The translations under genes and the position numbers were made by a program. 64,000 bases of DNA. Origin: CAXMNX01 sp964194845. Lineage in GTDB: Bacteria; Pseudomonadota; Alphaproteobacteria; Rhodobacterales; Rhodobacteraceae. Where the stretch lies: positions 16,352 to 80,351 of the forward strand of contig CAXMNX010000025.1 in the NCBI GenBank assembly GCA_964194845.1. The letters run 5' to 3'. The notes under the pieces are model-generated. The model was not told where the DNA came from and made no database searches. It saw only the letters and a program-made list of their open reading frames with translations. The first letter of the stretch is position 1. Each line of letters opens with the position of its first letter. This document shows positions 25,916-35,058 of this stretch, piece after piece.

Positions 25916-26148
25916 GTAATTGCCTATTCATTCCCTTGTTTGTTGGCGCGCCCGCGGACATTAGGAAAGCCGACCGGTCGCGATAAAACAGCATAGCGTG
26001 CTAAACTGTTCAGTTCAGATTAGTCATTTCTGCTTTTTATTGCAAGATTGCAAGGGGCGCGGGCCAAATCCGGCCTTTGCAATCCAGAATAGGCCGGGAT
26101 ATGAGACCGTAAAGTTTGATAATGCACGAAAAATAACGGAGAGCCGGT

Positions 26149-26808
26149 GTGTCCGATCAGGACTCTTTTATCAACGAAGTGACGGAAGAAGTTCGTCGCG
26201 ACAAGCTTTTCAAGATGTTTCGCCGATACGGCTGGATCGGCATTCTTGCCGTTGTTCTGATCGTTGCCGGTGCGGCCTTAAACGAGTGGCGCAAAGCGCG
26301 GATCGCGACCGAGGCGCAATCTGCGGGCGACACCATCTTGGCAGCGCTTGAAAGCGAAGACGCTGCGGCGCGCGCCGAAGGGCTCGCGGCGCTTACTGCC
26401 GGTGACAACCGATCCAGAAATGCCGTCATGGATCTGCTGGCCGCGGACGCGGCCCTGGACAGCGGAAATCTGACCGATGCCGTTGCCAGACTTGAAGCTT
26501 TGGCGAACGACACTTCGGCACCAACGCCTTTTCGTGATCTGGCGACGATCAAGGCCGTAATTGTCGGCGTCGGAACGATATCTGCGGAAGAGCGAATTGC
26601 GCGGCTGAACGCCCTGTCGCTTAGTGCAAGCGCATTTCGATTGGTTGCAATGGAACAGATTGCATTGGCGGAACTGGAGTTGGGCGAAACCGGTGCCGCG
26701 ATTGCGCGCCTACGTGAGATCATCAACGACGCCGCCGTCACTCAGGACTTGCGCCGCCGCGCGGCGCAGTTGATTGTGGCATTGGGTGGCGCGCCGGAAG
26801 CGGGATAG
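26149..26808 (+). CDS. YfgM-like membrane-anchored TPR protein
   Basis: The 219-residue protein starts from GTG 26149 after GGAGAGCC. A short cytoplasmic segment (FINEVTEEVRRDKLFKMFRRYG) precedes one membrane helix (WIGILAVVLIVAGAAL). The rest is a helical, TPR-like periplasmic domain rich in Ala and Glu. In E. coli yfgM lies directly upstream of bamB and der, and the same order is found here, which supports the assignment. YfgM interacts with the SecYEG/PpiD machinery. Sequence similarity itself is modest. Confidence 0.78.
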   Translation: MSDQDSFINEVTEEVRRDKLFKMFRRYGWIGILAVVLIVAGAALNEWRKARIATEAQSAGDTILAALESEDAAARAEGLAALTAGDNRSRNAVMDLLAADAALDSGNLTDAVARLEALANDTSAPTPFRDLATIKAVIVGVGTISAEERIARLNALSLSASAFRLVAMEQIALAELELGETGAAIARLREIINDAAVTQDLRRRAAQLIVALGGAPEAG

Positions 26809-26843
26809 GCGGCCAGGCACGTCGCAAGGCAGGGGGCAAAAGA

Positions 26844-28166
26844 TTGAGTTCACTCGTTAAACCGTTTGCCGCAGGGCTGTTCGCATTGCTGGTGTTAGCG
26901 GCCTGTGGCGACGATGAGCTGATCCTCGAGGGCGAGCGATTTGGCGTTCGCGATGGGTCTTCTGCAAGCGCTGTTGGCGAGGATGAGGTCGCGCGCGCCC
27001 AGCCGCTTGCATTGGCCGCACCGGTGGTCAACGCGAACTGGTCGCATACAAACGGCTCTGCGACACACAATATTGTGCATCCCGCGCTTGATCGGACGTT
27101 AACGCGGGCCTGGAGTGCGTCGATAGGTCAGGGAAATGACCGCAAACACCGGATAACTGCGGATCCAGTCGTTGCTGACGGCCGCATTTTTACTTTGGAC
27201 AGCCGCGCATTTGTATCCGCCTTTTCGACATCGGGCGCGGTTTTGTGGACCCGGGACCTGACGCCATCCTCGGACCAGGCCGATGATGCGTCTGGCGGCG
27301 GGCTTGCGGTGTCTGGCGGCACGCTTTTTGTAACCAGCGGATTTGGCGTGCTGACGGCGCTCGACGCGGCCAGCGGAATAACGCTTTGGGTGCAAGACCT
27401 TGATGCGGCGGCAACTGGCGCGCCAACTGCGACCAACGGCGTTGTTTACGCCGTCACGCGAAATGCCACGGGGTGGGCGATTGATGCGCAGAACGGACGC
27501 ATTCTTTGGCAGGTTCTTGGCGCGCCTTCTTCCACCGGGATCGCCGGTGGTCCCGGGCCTGTTGTCGCCGGACCGCTGGTGGTGTTTCCGTTCGCGTCCG
27601 GCCAGATGCTGGCGGCGGTAGCCACTGTGGGGTCACCCGCCTGGATCGCCAGCGTTGCCGGTCAACGCCCGGATCGAAGCTTTTCTCGTATTTCGGACCT
27701 TTCGGGTGTTCCGGTCGCCGACGGCACGCGCATTTATGCGGGAAATCACGCCGGGCGCGCCGCGGCATTCGAAAGTGCAACGGGGCAAATGGTCTGGACC
27801 GCCAACGAAGGTGCGATGAACGCGCCCTGGTTGGCCGGAGGCTCGCTGTTTTTCGTCACCGATGAAAACCAACTGGTGCGTCTGGATGCCGCCACCGGAC
27901 AGACGGTCTGGACCCGAGAGCTTCCGTTTTTTCGCCGCCAAAGAGTAAGCCGACGCAAGGCGACATTCGCCCATCACGGTCCGGTTTTGGCCGGGGGCCG
28001 GTTGATCCTGGCATCGGATGATGGTGCCATGCGCGAATTTGATGCCGAAACCGGTGCGCTGATCGCGGAAACTCCGCTGCCGGACGGCGCCGCCCGAAAT
28101 CCGGTTGTGGCAGGCGGCACGCTGTTCGTCGTTACAGAAAACGGACAGCTTCACGCTTTCCGCTGA
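26844..28166 (+). CDS. bamB: BamB-like outer membrane assembly lipoprotein (PQQ-type beta-propeller)
   Basis: The 440-residue protein starts from TTG 26844. Its signal peptide ends in the lipobox LLVLAAC, making C21 the lipidated residue. Repeated propeller blades show the A-x-D-x2-T/S-G-x2-L/V-W pattern, for example LDAATGQTVWTRELPF and FESATGQMVWT. BamB helps the BAM complex fold outer membrane proteins. The neighbouring genes (yfgM-like, der) match the E. coli order. The acidic stretch after the lipobox is probably a tether. Confidence 0.87.
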   Translation: MSSLVKPFAAGLFALLVLAACGDDELILEGERFGVRDGSSASAVGEDEVARAQPLALAAPVVNANWSHTNGSATHNIVHPALDRTLTRAWSASIGQGNDRKHRITADPVVADGRIFTLDSRAFVSAFSTSGAVLWTRDLTPSSDQADDASGGGLAVSGGTLFVTSGFGVLTALDAASGITLWVQDLDAAATGAPTATNGVVYAVTRNATGWAIDAQNGRILWQVLGAPSSTGIAGGPGPVVAGPLVVFPFASGQMLAAVATVGSPAWIASVAGQRPDRSFSRISDLSGVPVADGTRIYAGNHAGRAAAFESATGQMVWTANEGAMNAPWLAGGSLFFVTDENQLVRLDAATGQTVWTRELPFFRRQRVSRRKATFAHHGPVLAGGRLILASDDGAMREFDAETGALIAETPLPDGAARNPVVAGGTLFVVTENGQLHAFR

Positions 28167-28216
28167 CCAAGAACCGGTGTAAGAGCGCGCCCTGATCCAC
28201 CGAACCTGGAAAATCA

Positions 28217-29689
28217 ATGTCGTTCACACTGGCGCTTGTCGGCCGCCCCAATGTCGGGAAATCGACGCTGTTCAACCGTTTGGTCGGCAAACGGTTGGCC
28301 TTGGTTGATAATCAGCCCGGCGTGACGCGCGACCTGCGCGAAGGCGAGGCGCGACTGGGGGACCTAAGATTTACGGCGATCGATACCGCTGGTCTGGAAG
28401 ACGCTTCCGACGATAGCCTGCCTGGCCGTATGCGAAAGCTGACCGAGCGCGCTGTCGAAATGGCAGATGCGTGCCTGTTCATATTGGACGCGCGTGCCGG
28501 TGTTCTGCCGACAGACGAAGTATTTGCCGACATTCTGCGCCGAAAATCGGCAAAGGTAATTCTGGCAGCCAACAAGGCGGAAGGCAGAGCCGGAGAAGCC
28601 GGACTTCTTGAGGCATATTCGCTGGGACTGGGCGAACCTTTGCGGCTCTCTGCCGAACACGGCGAGGGCATGGGCGAATTGCTGGACATGCTTCGACCAC
28701 TTGTCGAGGTTGCTGACAAAAAGGGAGCCATAGTTGAGAATTTGGCACCGGCGGTTGACGTTGACGTCGATGAAAATGGTTCGGAACATGCAGCAAGGTT
28801 TCAGCCGACCAAGGATCGCCCGCTGCAAATTGCTGTCGTCGGGCGTCCGAATGCGGGCAAATCAACGCTGATCAACCGGTTGATCGGCGAGGAGCGTCTT
28901 TTGACCGGTCCTGAACCCGGGATAACCCGCGATGCAATTTCGCTGCCGTTCGACTGGGATGGTCTGCCGGTGCGGGTATTTGACACTGCGGGTATGCGAA
29001 AAAAGGCCAAAGTTCAGGAAAAGCTTGAAAAGCTTTCGGTCGCGGACGGTCTGCGTGCGGTTAAATTTGCCGAAGTTGTCGTTGTCCTTCTTGATGCGGC
29101 AATTCCATTTGAAAGCCAGGACCTTCGGATCGCCGATCTTGCCGAACGCGAAGGTCGGGCAGTTGTTTTGGCGGTCAACAAGTGGGACGCAGAGACGGAC
29201 AAGCAGGACAAACTTCGCGAACTGCGCGAAGCGTTCGAGCGGTTGTTGCCACAGCTTCGGGGCGCACCTTTGGTCACGGTAAGCGCCAAAACCGGGCGTG
29301 GGCTGGACCGGCTTCGCGACGCCGTTGCCGAAGCTTACGATGTCTGGAACCGGCGCGTGGCCACCGCCGCGCTGAACCGTTGGTTGACCGAAATGGTCCA
29401 GGCGCACCCGCCGCCTGCGCCATCTGGCCGCCGGATCAAACTCAGATACGCAACGCAGGCAAAGACACGTCCGCCGGGTTTCGTTATCATGTGTTCGAAT
29501 TCCGAAAAAATGACCGACGCCTATAAACGGTATTTAGTCAATGGGTTGCGCGCCGACTTTGATATGCCGGGAACACCGATCCGGCTGCACTTCCGAAGCC
29601 GACCGGAAAAGAATCCCTTCAAAGACAAGAAAAAGTCGACACCTTCTCGATTGCGCAAACATCTCGGCAAGCCATCGCCAAAGGCTTGA
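28217..29689 (+). CDS. der: Der (EngA) double GTPase for 50S ribosome assembly
   Basis: The 490-residue protein carries two GTPase domains. The first has GRPNVGKSTLFNRLVGKR, DTAGLED and the G4-like NKAE. The second has GRPNAGKSTLINRLIGEE, DTAGMRKK and NKWD. A C-terminal KH-like domain (RIKLRYATQAKTRPPGFVI) ends in a basic tail. Der is essential for large-subunit maturation. It is read with bamB; about 50 bp separate them. A hairpin with a T-run follows. Confidence 0.97.
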   Translation: MSFTLALVGRPNVGKSTLFNRLVGKRLALVDNQPGVTRDLREGEARLGDLRFTAIDTAGLEDASDDSLPGRMRKLTERAVEMADACLFILDARAGVLPTDEVFADILRRKSAKVILAANKAEGRAGEAGLLEAYSLGLGEPLRLSAEHGEGMGELLDMLRPLVEVADKKGAIVENLAPAVDVDVDENGSEHAARFQPTKDRPLQIAVVGRPNAGKSTLINRLIGEERLLTGPEPGITRDAISLPFDWDGLPVRVFDTAGMRKKAKVQEKLEKLSVADGLRAVKFAEVVVVLLDAAIPFESQDLRIADLAEREGRAVVLAVNKWDAETDKQDKLRELREAFERLLPQLRGAPLVTVSAKTGRGLDRLRDAVAEAYDVWNRRVATAALNRWLTEMVQAHPPPAPSGRRIKLRYATQAKTRPPGFVIMCSNSEKMTDAYKRYLVNGLRADFDMPGTPIRLHFRSRPEKNPFKDKKKSTPSRLRKHLGKPSPKA

Positions 29690-29748
29690 TCTCTGACAGG
29701 CGACGGTTGGCTTATCTGCGGATTTCCGCTTTCCGTCCGCGTGGAACC

Positions 29749-29768
29749 GCCCCCTGACAGGGGCATTT
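29749..29768 (+). terminator. Rho-independent terminator after der
   Basis: GCCCC at 29749-29753 pairs with GGGGC at 29760-29764 around a six-base loop, and ATTTT follows. It lies 60 bp past the der stop. Confidence 0.6.
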
Positions 29769-29898
29769 TGAGCCATTTAAAGCCGACATCCTTCCTCGCG
29801 AAGTCCCACTGTTGATTCTGAAAGCCTGGGTGGCAGGTTCTGCTCTGAAGCTTCGAAAACAGGTTGCGGGCCCGCACCGATCAAACGGAGGAAAGAGA

Positions 29899-30132
29899 AT
29901 GAAGTTTATTGCACTGACGATTGCTTCGTTGGCGTTTGGCAGCGCCCTTTGGGCACAATCAGCGGTCGAGGACGCCGATGGCGACGGCATGTATTCGCTT
30001 GGCGAACTACTGACCGTTTTTCCCAATATCACCGACGAGCTCTTCGCCGATATTGACGTCAATGATGACGGCGGCGTTGATGTCGAGGAACTCGCAGCAG
30101 CCGAAGCGGCTGGACTGGTAACTGCCGGTTAA
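29899..30132 (+). CDS. Small secreted EF-hand protein
   Basis: The 77-residue protein starts at ATG 29899 behind GGAGGAAAGAG. It has a signal peptide (MKFIALTIASLAFGSALWAQ). Two calcium-binding loops follow: DADGDGMYSLGE and DVNDDGGVDVEE, both with acidic residues at the loop positions 1, 3, 5 and 12. It is almost only signal peptide plus an EF-hand pair, so it may be a calcium buffer or sensor in the periplasm. A strong terminator follows, so it is monocistronic. No partner gene can be named. Confidence 0.82.
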   Translation: MKFIALTIASLAFGSALWAQSAVEDADGDGMYSLGELLTVFPNITDELFADIDVNDDGGVDVEELAAAEAAGLVTAG

Positions 30133-30151
30133 GGGCGGTCTGCTGTCAAGT

Positions 30152-30191
30152 GGCCGTCGTCGGCGCCTTTCACCGACGACGGCCTATTTTT
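30152..30191 (+). terminator. Strong rho-independent terminator after the EF-hand gene
   Basis: GGCCGTCGTCGG at 30152-30163 pairs perfectly over 12 bases with CCGACGACGGCC at 30173-30184. The loop is nine bases and TATTTTT follows. Confidence 0.92.
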
Positions 30192-30320
30192 GTTCCAGCG
30201 CAAGAAGCTCATCCCGACGGGCGACGTGCGCTGGTTCTTTCATCAAGGTAATGCCGGACCCTGTTGATCCATTCCCGGCGATGGTGCAGACTGCCGGGAA
30301 ACAATAGACAGGAGGCCGAA

Positions 30321-31484
30321 ATGGCCCCAGGCGAGGAGGCGGCGGTCGAGCAGAGCCGTAAGCCCAAGATCAAGCGCCACGGACGTGGCAAAGGCGGCCA
30401 TCGCACCTGGTTCCGTGGCAAGCACACGAACTTCAATCCCGACATTGCAACCCTGTCGTCGCCCGAGGCGATATCCGAATACGTCCTGAAGGGCTGGTTA
30501 CCGGCGGCCCCCGCTATCGACCACAACACCCGTATCACCGCTTTTGGTTCGTGCTTTGCCGAGAATATCTCTGCCTGGCTTTTCAAGCGGAATTTCAATG
30601 TTCTGAACAAGTCCGACCCAGCATCGACCGCATATGTGGTGCGCATGGGTGAAGGCATGGTCAATACGTTCGTGATCCGTCAGCAATTTGAATGGGCGTG
30701 GGAAAATAAAGTCTTCAAGGAACCGCTCTGGCACGGCTACAATGCTGAGGAATATGCCTACGACGAACAAGTGAGGCTTGAAACCAAGGCGATCTTCGAC
30801 ACAACCGACGTGTTCATCCTGACCTTCGGTTTGTCCGAGGTCTGGTACGACGAGCCAACCGGAAACGTCTTCTGGCGCACCGTGCCCCGCAACCGATACG
30901 ATCCGAAACGCCACAAATTCCGGGTATCGACTGTTGAGGAAAATCGCGCGAACATTCTCGCGATCCATGAATTGATCCGAAAGCACCGGCCGGATGCGAA
31001 GACGATCATGACATTATCTCCGATCCCGCTGATTGCGACATTCCGCAACGCAGGCTGCCTGACCGCAAATTCGGTGTCAAAAGCCACCCTTCGGGTCGCC
31101 ATTGATCAGGCGATGAGCGACGTAGGTGCCGATGGCGGCCTTTTTTACTGGCCATCCTACGAGCTTGTGACCGACGTTTTCCACCTGCCCTACAAGCCGG
31201 ATCGGCGCCATGTCTGCGGGGAGGTGATCGAGTACATCCTCAAACTGTTCGAGGCGACCTGGTGCAGCGACAGCCAGATCGATGGCGACGATTTGCTCGA
31301 GGCTTTCGTTAAGGCCCAGATCGCGGCGCGCAGCCTTCCAGCAGACCTGGAGTTGATACTGGACAAGCGTAGGCCGTGGCGGCTCAGGGAATTTCTTGCC
31401 GAGCAGCGCATAAGCGGCGATCCAGCGGTCGCCGAAGCCCAGCGCAGCACGCTTGAGCGTCTGCTTGCTGTTTGGCGGAGTTAA
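30321..31484 (+). CDS. GSCFA-domain protein
   Basis: The ATG at 30321 lies behind a full AGGAGG site and gives 387 residues. A basic N-terminal tail (RKPKIKRHGRGKGGHR) precedes the domain, which has the defining motif FGSCFAENIS. LTFGLSEVWYD and TLSPIPLIATF follow. GSCFA is an SGNH-hydrolase-like family related to acyl esterases acting on polysaccharides; its serine is in GSCFA. No neighbouring polysaccharide gene reveals the substrate. A frame extension upstream to 30264 lacks a ribosome site. Confidence 0.88.
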   Translation: MAPGEEAAVEQSRKPKIKRHGRGKGGHRTWFRGKHTNFNPDIATLSSPEAISEYVLKGWLPAAPAIDHNTRITAFGSCFAENISAWLFKRNFNVLNKSDPASTAYVVRMGEGMVNTFVIRQQFEWAWENKVFKEPLWHGYNAEEYAYDEQVRLETKAIFDTTDVFILTFGLSEVWYDEPTGNVFWRTVPRNRYDPKRHKFRVSTVEENRANILAIHELIRKHRPDAKTIMTLSPIPLIATFRNAGCLTANSVSKATLRVAIDQAMSDVGADGGLFYWPSYELVTDVFHLPYKPDRRHVCGEVIEYILKLFEATWCSDSQIDGDDLLEAFVKAQIAARSLPADLELILDKRRPWRLREFLAEQRISGDPAVAEAQRSTLERLLAVWRS

Positions 31485-31595
31485 CGTGCAAAACTGGAGG
31501 CGTCGCAAGAGGTGGCATCAAAGGAAACCGCCGGGGGTTAGCGCTTTCTGGTCGCCCGCAGTATCCGTCCTAAGGCACCGGAATCAAAGTCCGTT

Positions 31596-32885
31596 TCAGA
31601 CCAACTCGCCCTGCGCCGTGATCTGTGACTTGCCGCCGATCCAGGGTCCAAGGACTTGCGGCAGCTTCACGCCTCCGTCAGCGGTCTGCCCATTTTCCAG
31701 AACTGCAATCAGACAGCGCCCGACAGCCAGCCCCGAGCCGTTTAAAGTGTGCATAAATTGCGGCTTGCCATCCTCGCCACGAAAACGCGCATTCATGCGG
31801 CGGGCCTGAAAGTCGCCGCAGGTCGAAACCGAGCTGATCTCGCGATAGGTATTCTGCCCCGGCAGCCACACTTCAATATCATGCGTGCGTTTTGCGCCAA
31901 AGCCGATGTCGCCGGTGCAAAGCACTACCGTTCGGTAAGGCAATTCCAGCCGCTCAAGGATGTCTTCGGCACACCGTGTCATCCGCGCGTGCTCATCTTC
32001 AGACGCATCGGGATGGGTGATCGACACCATCTCGACCTTCTCAAACTGATGCTGCCGCAGCATGCCCGACGTGTCTTTGCCGGCACTTCCGGCCTCGGAC
32101 CTGAAACAGATTGTGTGCGCGCAAAAGCGGCGCGGCAGATAGTCGCTCGCGACGATCGCGCCCGCGACGATGTTCGTCAACGACACCTCGGACGTCGGGA
32201 TAAGCCACATGCCCTCGCGCGTCTGATAGCTGTCTTCGGCAAACTTCGGCAGCTGGTTGGTGCCATACATGGCCTCGTCGCGGACCAGAACCGGCGGAAT
32301 GGTCTCGGTCAGGCCGTTTTCGGTCGTGTGAATATCCAGCATGAACTGCGCAAGCGCGCGGTGCAGGCGCGCGACCGCACCGGACATCAGTACGAAACGG
32401 CTGCCGGATAACTTCGCAGCAGTCTCGAAATCCATGCCGGACTTCACGCCGCCAATATCAAAGTGTTCTTTCGGCTCAAAATCGAACGCGCGAGGCTCGC
32501 CCCAACGGCGGATCTCGACATTGTCGACCTCATCTCTACCCACCGGCACGTCTTCGTAGACGATGTTTGGAAGGCTCATCAGGATATCGCGAAGGCGCGT
32601 GTCTTCAGATTTTGCTTCTTCCTCAAGCCGGGCGATTTCGTCCTTTTTTGCCGCAATCAGCCCACGCAGACGTTCAAACTCAGCGTCATCTCCGCGCGCC
32701 TTTGCAGCACCAACTTCCTTCGAGGCGGCGTTCCGATCAGCCTGTGCGGCCTCGGCGGCGGCAATGCGTTCACGCCGCAGCTCGTCGACAGCAAGGATCT
32801 CCGACGACGCGCCCGTTATCCCGCGCTTTGCCATCGCGGCATCAAAGGCGTCAGGGTTTTCACGGATGGCGCGGATGTCGTGCAT
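31596..32885 (-). CDS. serS: Seryl-tRNA synthetase
   Basis: ATG 32885 gives 429 residues, starting MHDIRAIRENPDAFDAAMAKRG, the usual SerRS N-terminus. An antiparallel coiled-coil arm (about residues 30-100, rich in Ala/Glu/Lys) binds the long variable arm of tRNA-Ser. The class II catalytic core has motif 2 CFRSEAGSAGKDTSGMLRQH, and motif 3 is GSGLAVGRCLIAVLEN. It charges tRNA-Ser with serine. The gene is divergent from yajC. An extended frame upstream of this ATG (to 32966) is not needed. Confidence 0.96.
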   Translation of the reverse strand: MHDIRAIRENPDAFDAAMAKRGITGASSEILAVDELRRERIAAAEAAQADRNAASKEVGAAKARGDDAEFERLRGLIAAKKDEIARLEEEAKSEDTRLRDILMSLPNIVYEDVPVGRDEVDNVEIRRWGEPRAFDFEPKEHFDIGGVKSGMDFETAAKLSGSRFVLMSGAVARLHRALAQFMLDIHTTENGLTETIPPVLVRDEAMYGTNQLPKFAEDSYQTREGMWLIPTSEVSLTNIVAGAIVASDYLPRRFCAHTICFRSEAGSAGKDTSGMLRQHQFEKVEMVSITHPDASEDEHARMTRCAEDILERLELPYRTVVLCTGDIGFGAKRTHDIEVWLPGQNTYREISSVSTCGDFQARRMNARFRGEDGKPQFMHTLNGSGLAVGRCLIAVLENGQTADGGVKLPQVLGPWIGGKSQITAQGELV

Positions 32886-32964
32886 CGTCCTCTCCAGGTT
32901 TTGAAGTTGTGCGCCCCATATGCCGCAGCATTTTACCAAATGCGAGCGCGAATTGACGCGCCCC

Positions 32965-33030
32965 ATTGCTTGCCAAGCAATCCGGCCACAGATAGGGTGC
33001 GCGCCAGTTTGGAAGGGGCCGAAGCGGCCC
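32965..33030 (+). promoter_or_regulatory. Two hairpins in the serS/yajC intergenic region
   Basis: ATTGCTT at 32965-32971 and AAGCAAT at 32975-32981 form a palindrome around GCC. GGGCCG at 33016-33021 and CGGCCC at 33025-33030 form a stem with the loop AAG, about 25 bases before the yajC ATG. The first could be an operator; the second would sit in the yajC leader. No known family was recognised. Confidence 0.35.
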
Positions 33031-33054
33031 AGTTAAAAGCAAGGATAAACGCGA

Positions 33055-33381
33055 ATGTTCGTCACGCCTGCCTATGCGCAAGGGGTCGCCGGGGGTGGAG
33101 GCGCATTTACCTCGCTCTTCGTTCCGATGGCGCTGATTTTCGGGATCATGTATTTCCTGCTGATCCGGCCACAGCAAAAAAAGGCGAAGGAACACCAGGC
33201 GATGCTTGAAGCGGTGCGCCGGGGCGATCAGGTCGTCACTGCGGGTGGCCTGATGGGTAAGGTCACCAAGGTCAAGGACGAAGGCGAGGTCGAGATAGAG
33301 ATTGCCAAGGGCGTCAATGTTCGGGTCGTAAAACACACGATCAGCCAGGTCCGGTCCAAGACCGAGCCCGCGAACAACTAA
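33055..33381 (+). CDS. yajC: Preprotein translocase subunit YajC
   Basis: The 108-residue protein has one membrane helix (SLFVPMALIFGIMYFLLIRPQ). The hallmark RPQQKKAKEHQAML follows, and a soluble domain has RRGDQVVTAGGLMGKVTKV. YajC associates with SecDF-SecYEG. It is the first gene of the run that continues into secD, nine bases after its stop. AAGGA-like bases precede the ATG. Confidence 0.96.
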   Translation: MFVTPAYAQGVAGGGGAFTSLFVPMALIFGIMYFLLIRPQQKKAKEHQAMLEAVRRGDQVVTAGGLMGKVTKVKDEGEVEIEIAKGVNVRVVKHTISQVRSKTEPANN

Positions 33382-33390
33382 GGTCACAAA

Positions 33391-35055
33391 ATGCTTCAGT
33401 TCGATGCCTGGAAGCGCGTCCTGATTTGGGTCGTCTGCCTCACCGGGCTTTTATTCGCGTTTCCAAATGGGTTCTATTCCCGGGTGGAACAACACAACGA
33501 CGCGGTTGCCGAAATCGAGGTCTTGGGTTCGACGCCTGAACGGGTGGCCGCAGCCGCCAGTTGGCCCAATTTTTTGCCTTCATCGCTCGTTAATCTCGGG
33601 TTGGATCTTCGCGGTGGCGCGCACCTTCTGGCGGAAGTGCAGGTCGAAGACGTTTATGTAGACCGGATGGATGGCTATTGGATCGGCGTCCGCGACGCGC
33701 TGGTCGACGTTCGCGATCAGGTGGGCTTTGTCGAGCGCGTGCCGGATGCGCCAAATGGCGAGCTTCATGTGCGGATCAGCCAGGCCGATGGATTGCCTGC
33801 TGCATTAGAGGCCGCGCGCGCGCTTGCACAACCAGTGGCCAGCCTGACGGCAATCGGCGCTTTTGACATCGTTGTGTTGGGGCAGGGTGATCGCATCATC
33901 GTTGCGCTCTCGGACGAGGAAAAAGTGGCGACCAACAGCCGCACGATCCAGCAGTCGCTTGAGATTATCCGTCGCCGCGTTGACGAAGTTGGCACCCGCG
34001 AGCCAACCATACAACGTCAGGGTGTCGACCGCATCTTGATCCAGGTGCCGGGTATCGGTTCAGCCCAAGAGCTGAAGGCATTGATCGGGACCACCGCGCG
34101 CCTAACGTTCCATCCTGTTGTCACCCCCAATGCACAGTCAGACAGCCAGATACGTCCGGGCGAAATTCTTGTGCAGGATCGTGATGAAAAGGATCGATAC
34201 TATATCCTGGAAACCACCGCTATTCTGTCCGGCGAAGATCTGGTGGATGCCCGACCCAGCTTTGACCAGAACGGGCGCCCGGCGGTCAGTTTTCGGTTCA
34301 ATCCCTCAGGTGCACGTATATTTGGCCAGTTCACGTCCGAAAATGTCGGCGCGCTATTTGCGACAGTTCTGGACGACAAGGTGATCACGGCGCCGGAAAT
34401 TATCCAACCGATCACTGGTGGTTCCGGCCAGATCACCGGCGATTTTTCAGTGGATAGCTCGACCGAGCTTGCAATTCTGCTCAGGGCGGGCGCGCTGCCT
34501 GCCGAAATGACGTTCCTCGAAGAACGCACCGTCGGCCCGGAGCTTGGACAGGACAGTATCGAAGCTGGGCGCATTGCCTGCCTTATCGCCTTCGCCGCTG
34601 TGCTGATCTTTATGGTGCTGAGCTATGGCCTATTTGGGATATTTGCCAATATCGCGCTTTTGCTGAATGTCGGACTATTGTTCGGTGTGCTGTCGGTGAT
34701 TGGCGCGACGCTGACGTTGCCGGGCATTGCGGGCATCGTTCTGACGATCGGCATGGCGGTTGACGCGAACGTTTTGGTGTTCGAGCGCATCCGCGAGGAA
34801 CTGAAAACCGCCAAAGGCCCAAGCCGCGCTATCGAGCTGGGCTATGAACGCGCGCTTTCCGCGATCTTCGACGCTAACGTCACCACGTTTATCACTGCGG
34901 TTATCCTCTTCGCGCTCGGCTCAGGCCCGGTCAAAGGATTTGCCGTCACGCTCGGCATCGGGATCATCACGTCCGTGTTCACAGCGATCTATGTCACGCG
35001 CCTGATCATCGTCACATGGTTCGAGCGGAAACGCCCACGGACAATCGAGGTTTAA
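33391..35055 (+). CDS. secD: Protein translocase subunit SecD
   Basis: The 554-residue protein has the SecD layout: an N-terminal membrane helix, LGLDLRGGAHLLAEV at the start of the large periplasmic P1 domain, and a cluster of five C-terminal helices. The latter contain GIVLTIGMAVDANVLVFERIREEL, with the Asp/Arg residues used in proton-driven translocation. Its TAA stop lies three bases before the secF ATG. SecDF pulls proteins across the membrane in the late step of Sec export. Confidence 0.97.
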   Translation: MLQFDAWKRVLIWVVCLTGLLFAFPNGFYSRVEQHNDAVAEIEVLGSTPERVAAAASWPNFLPSSLVNLGLDLRGGAHLLAEVQVEDVYVDRMDGYWIGVRDALVDVRDQVGFVERVPDAPNGELHVRISQADGLPAALEAARALAQPVASLTAIGAFDIVVLGQGDRIIVALSDEEKVATNSRTIQQSLEIIRRRVDEVGTREPTIQRQGVDRILIQVPGIGSAQELKALIGTTARLTFHPVVTPNAQSDSQIRPGEILVQDRDEKDRYYILETTAILSGEDLVDARPSFDQNGRPAVSFRFNPSGARIFGQFTSENVGALFATVLDDKVITAPEIIQPITGGSGQITGDFSVDSSTELAILLRAGALPAEMTFLEERTVGPELGQDSIEAGRIACLIAFAAVLIFMVLSYGLFGIFANIALLLNVGLLFGVLSVIGATLTLPGIAGIVLTIGMAVDANVLVFERIREELKTAKGPSRAIELGYERALSAIFDANVTTFITAVILFALGSGPVKGFAVTLGIGIITSVFTAIYVTRLIIVTWFERKRPRTIEV

Positions 35056-35058
35056 GTG

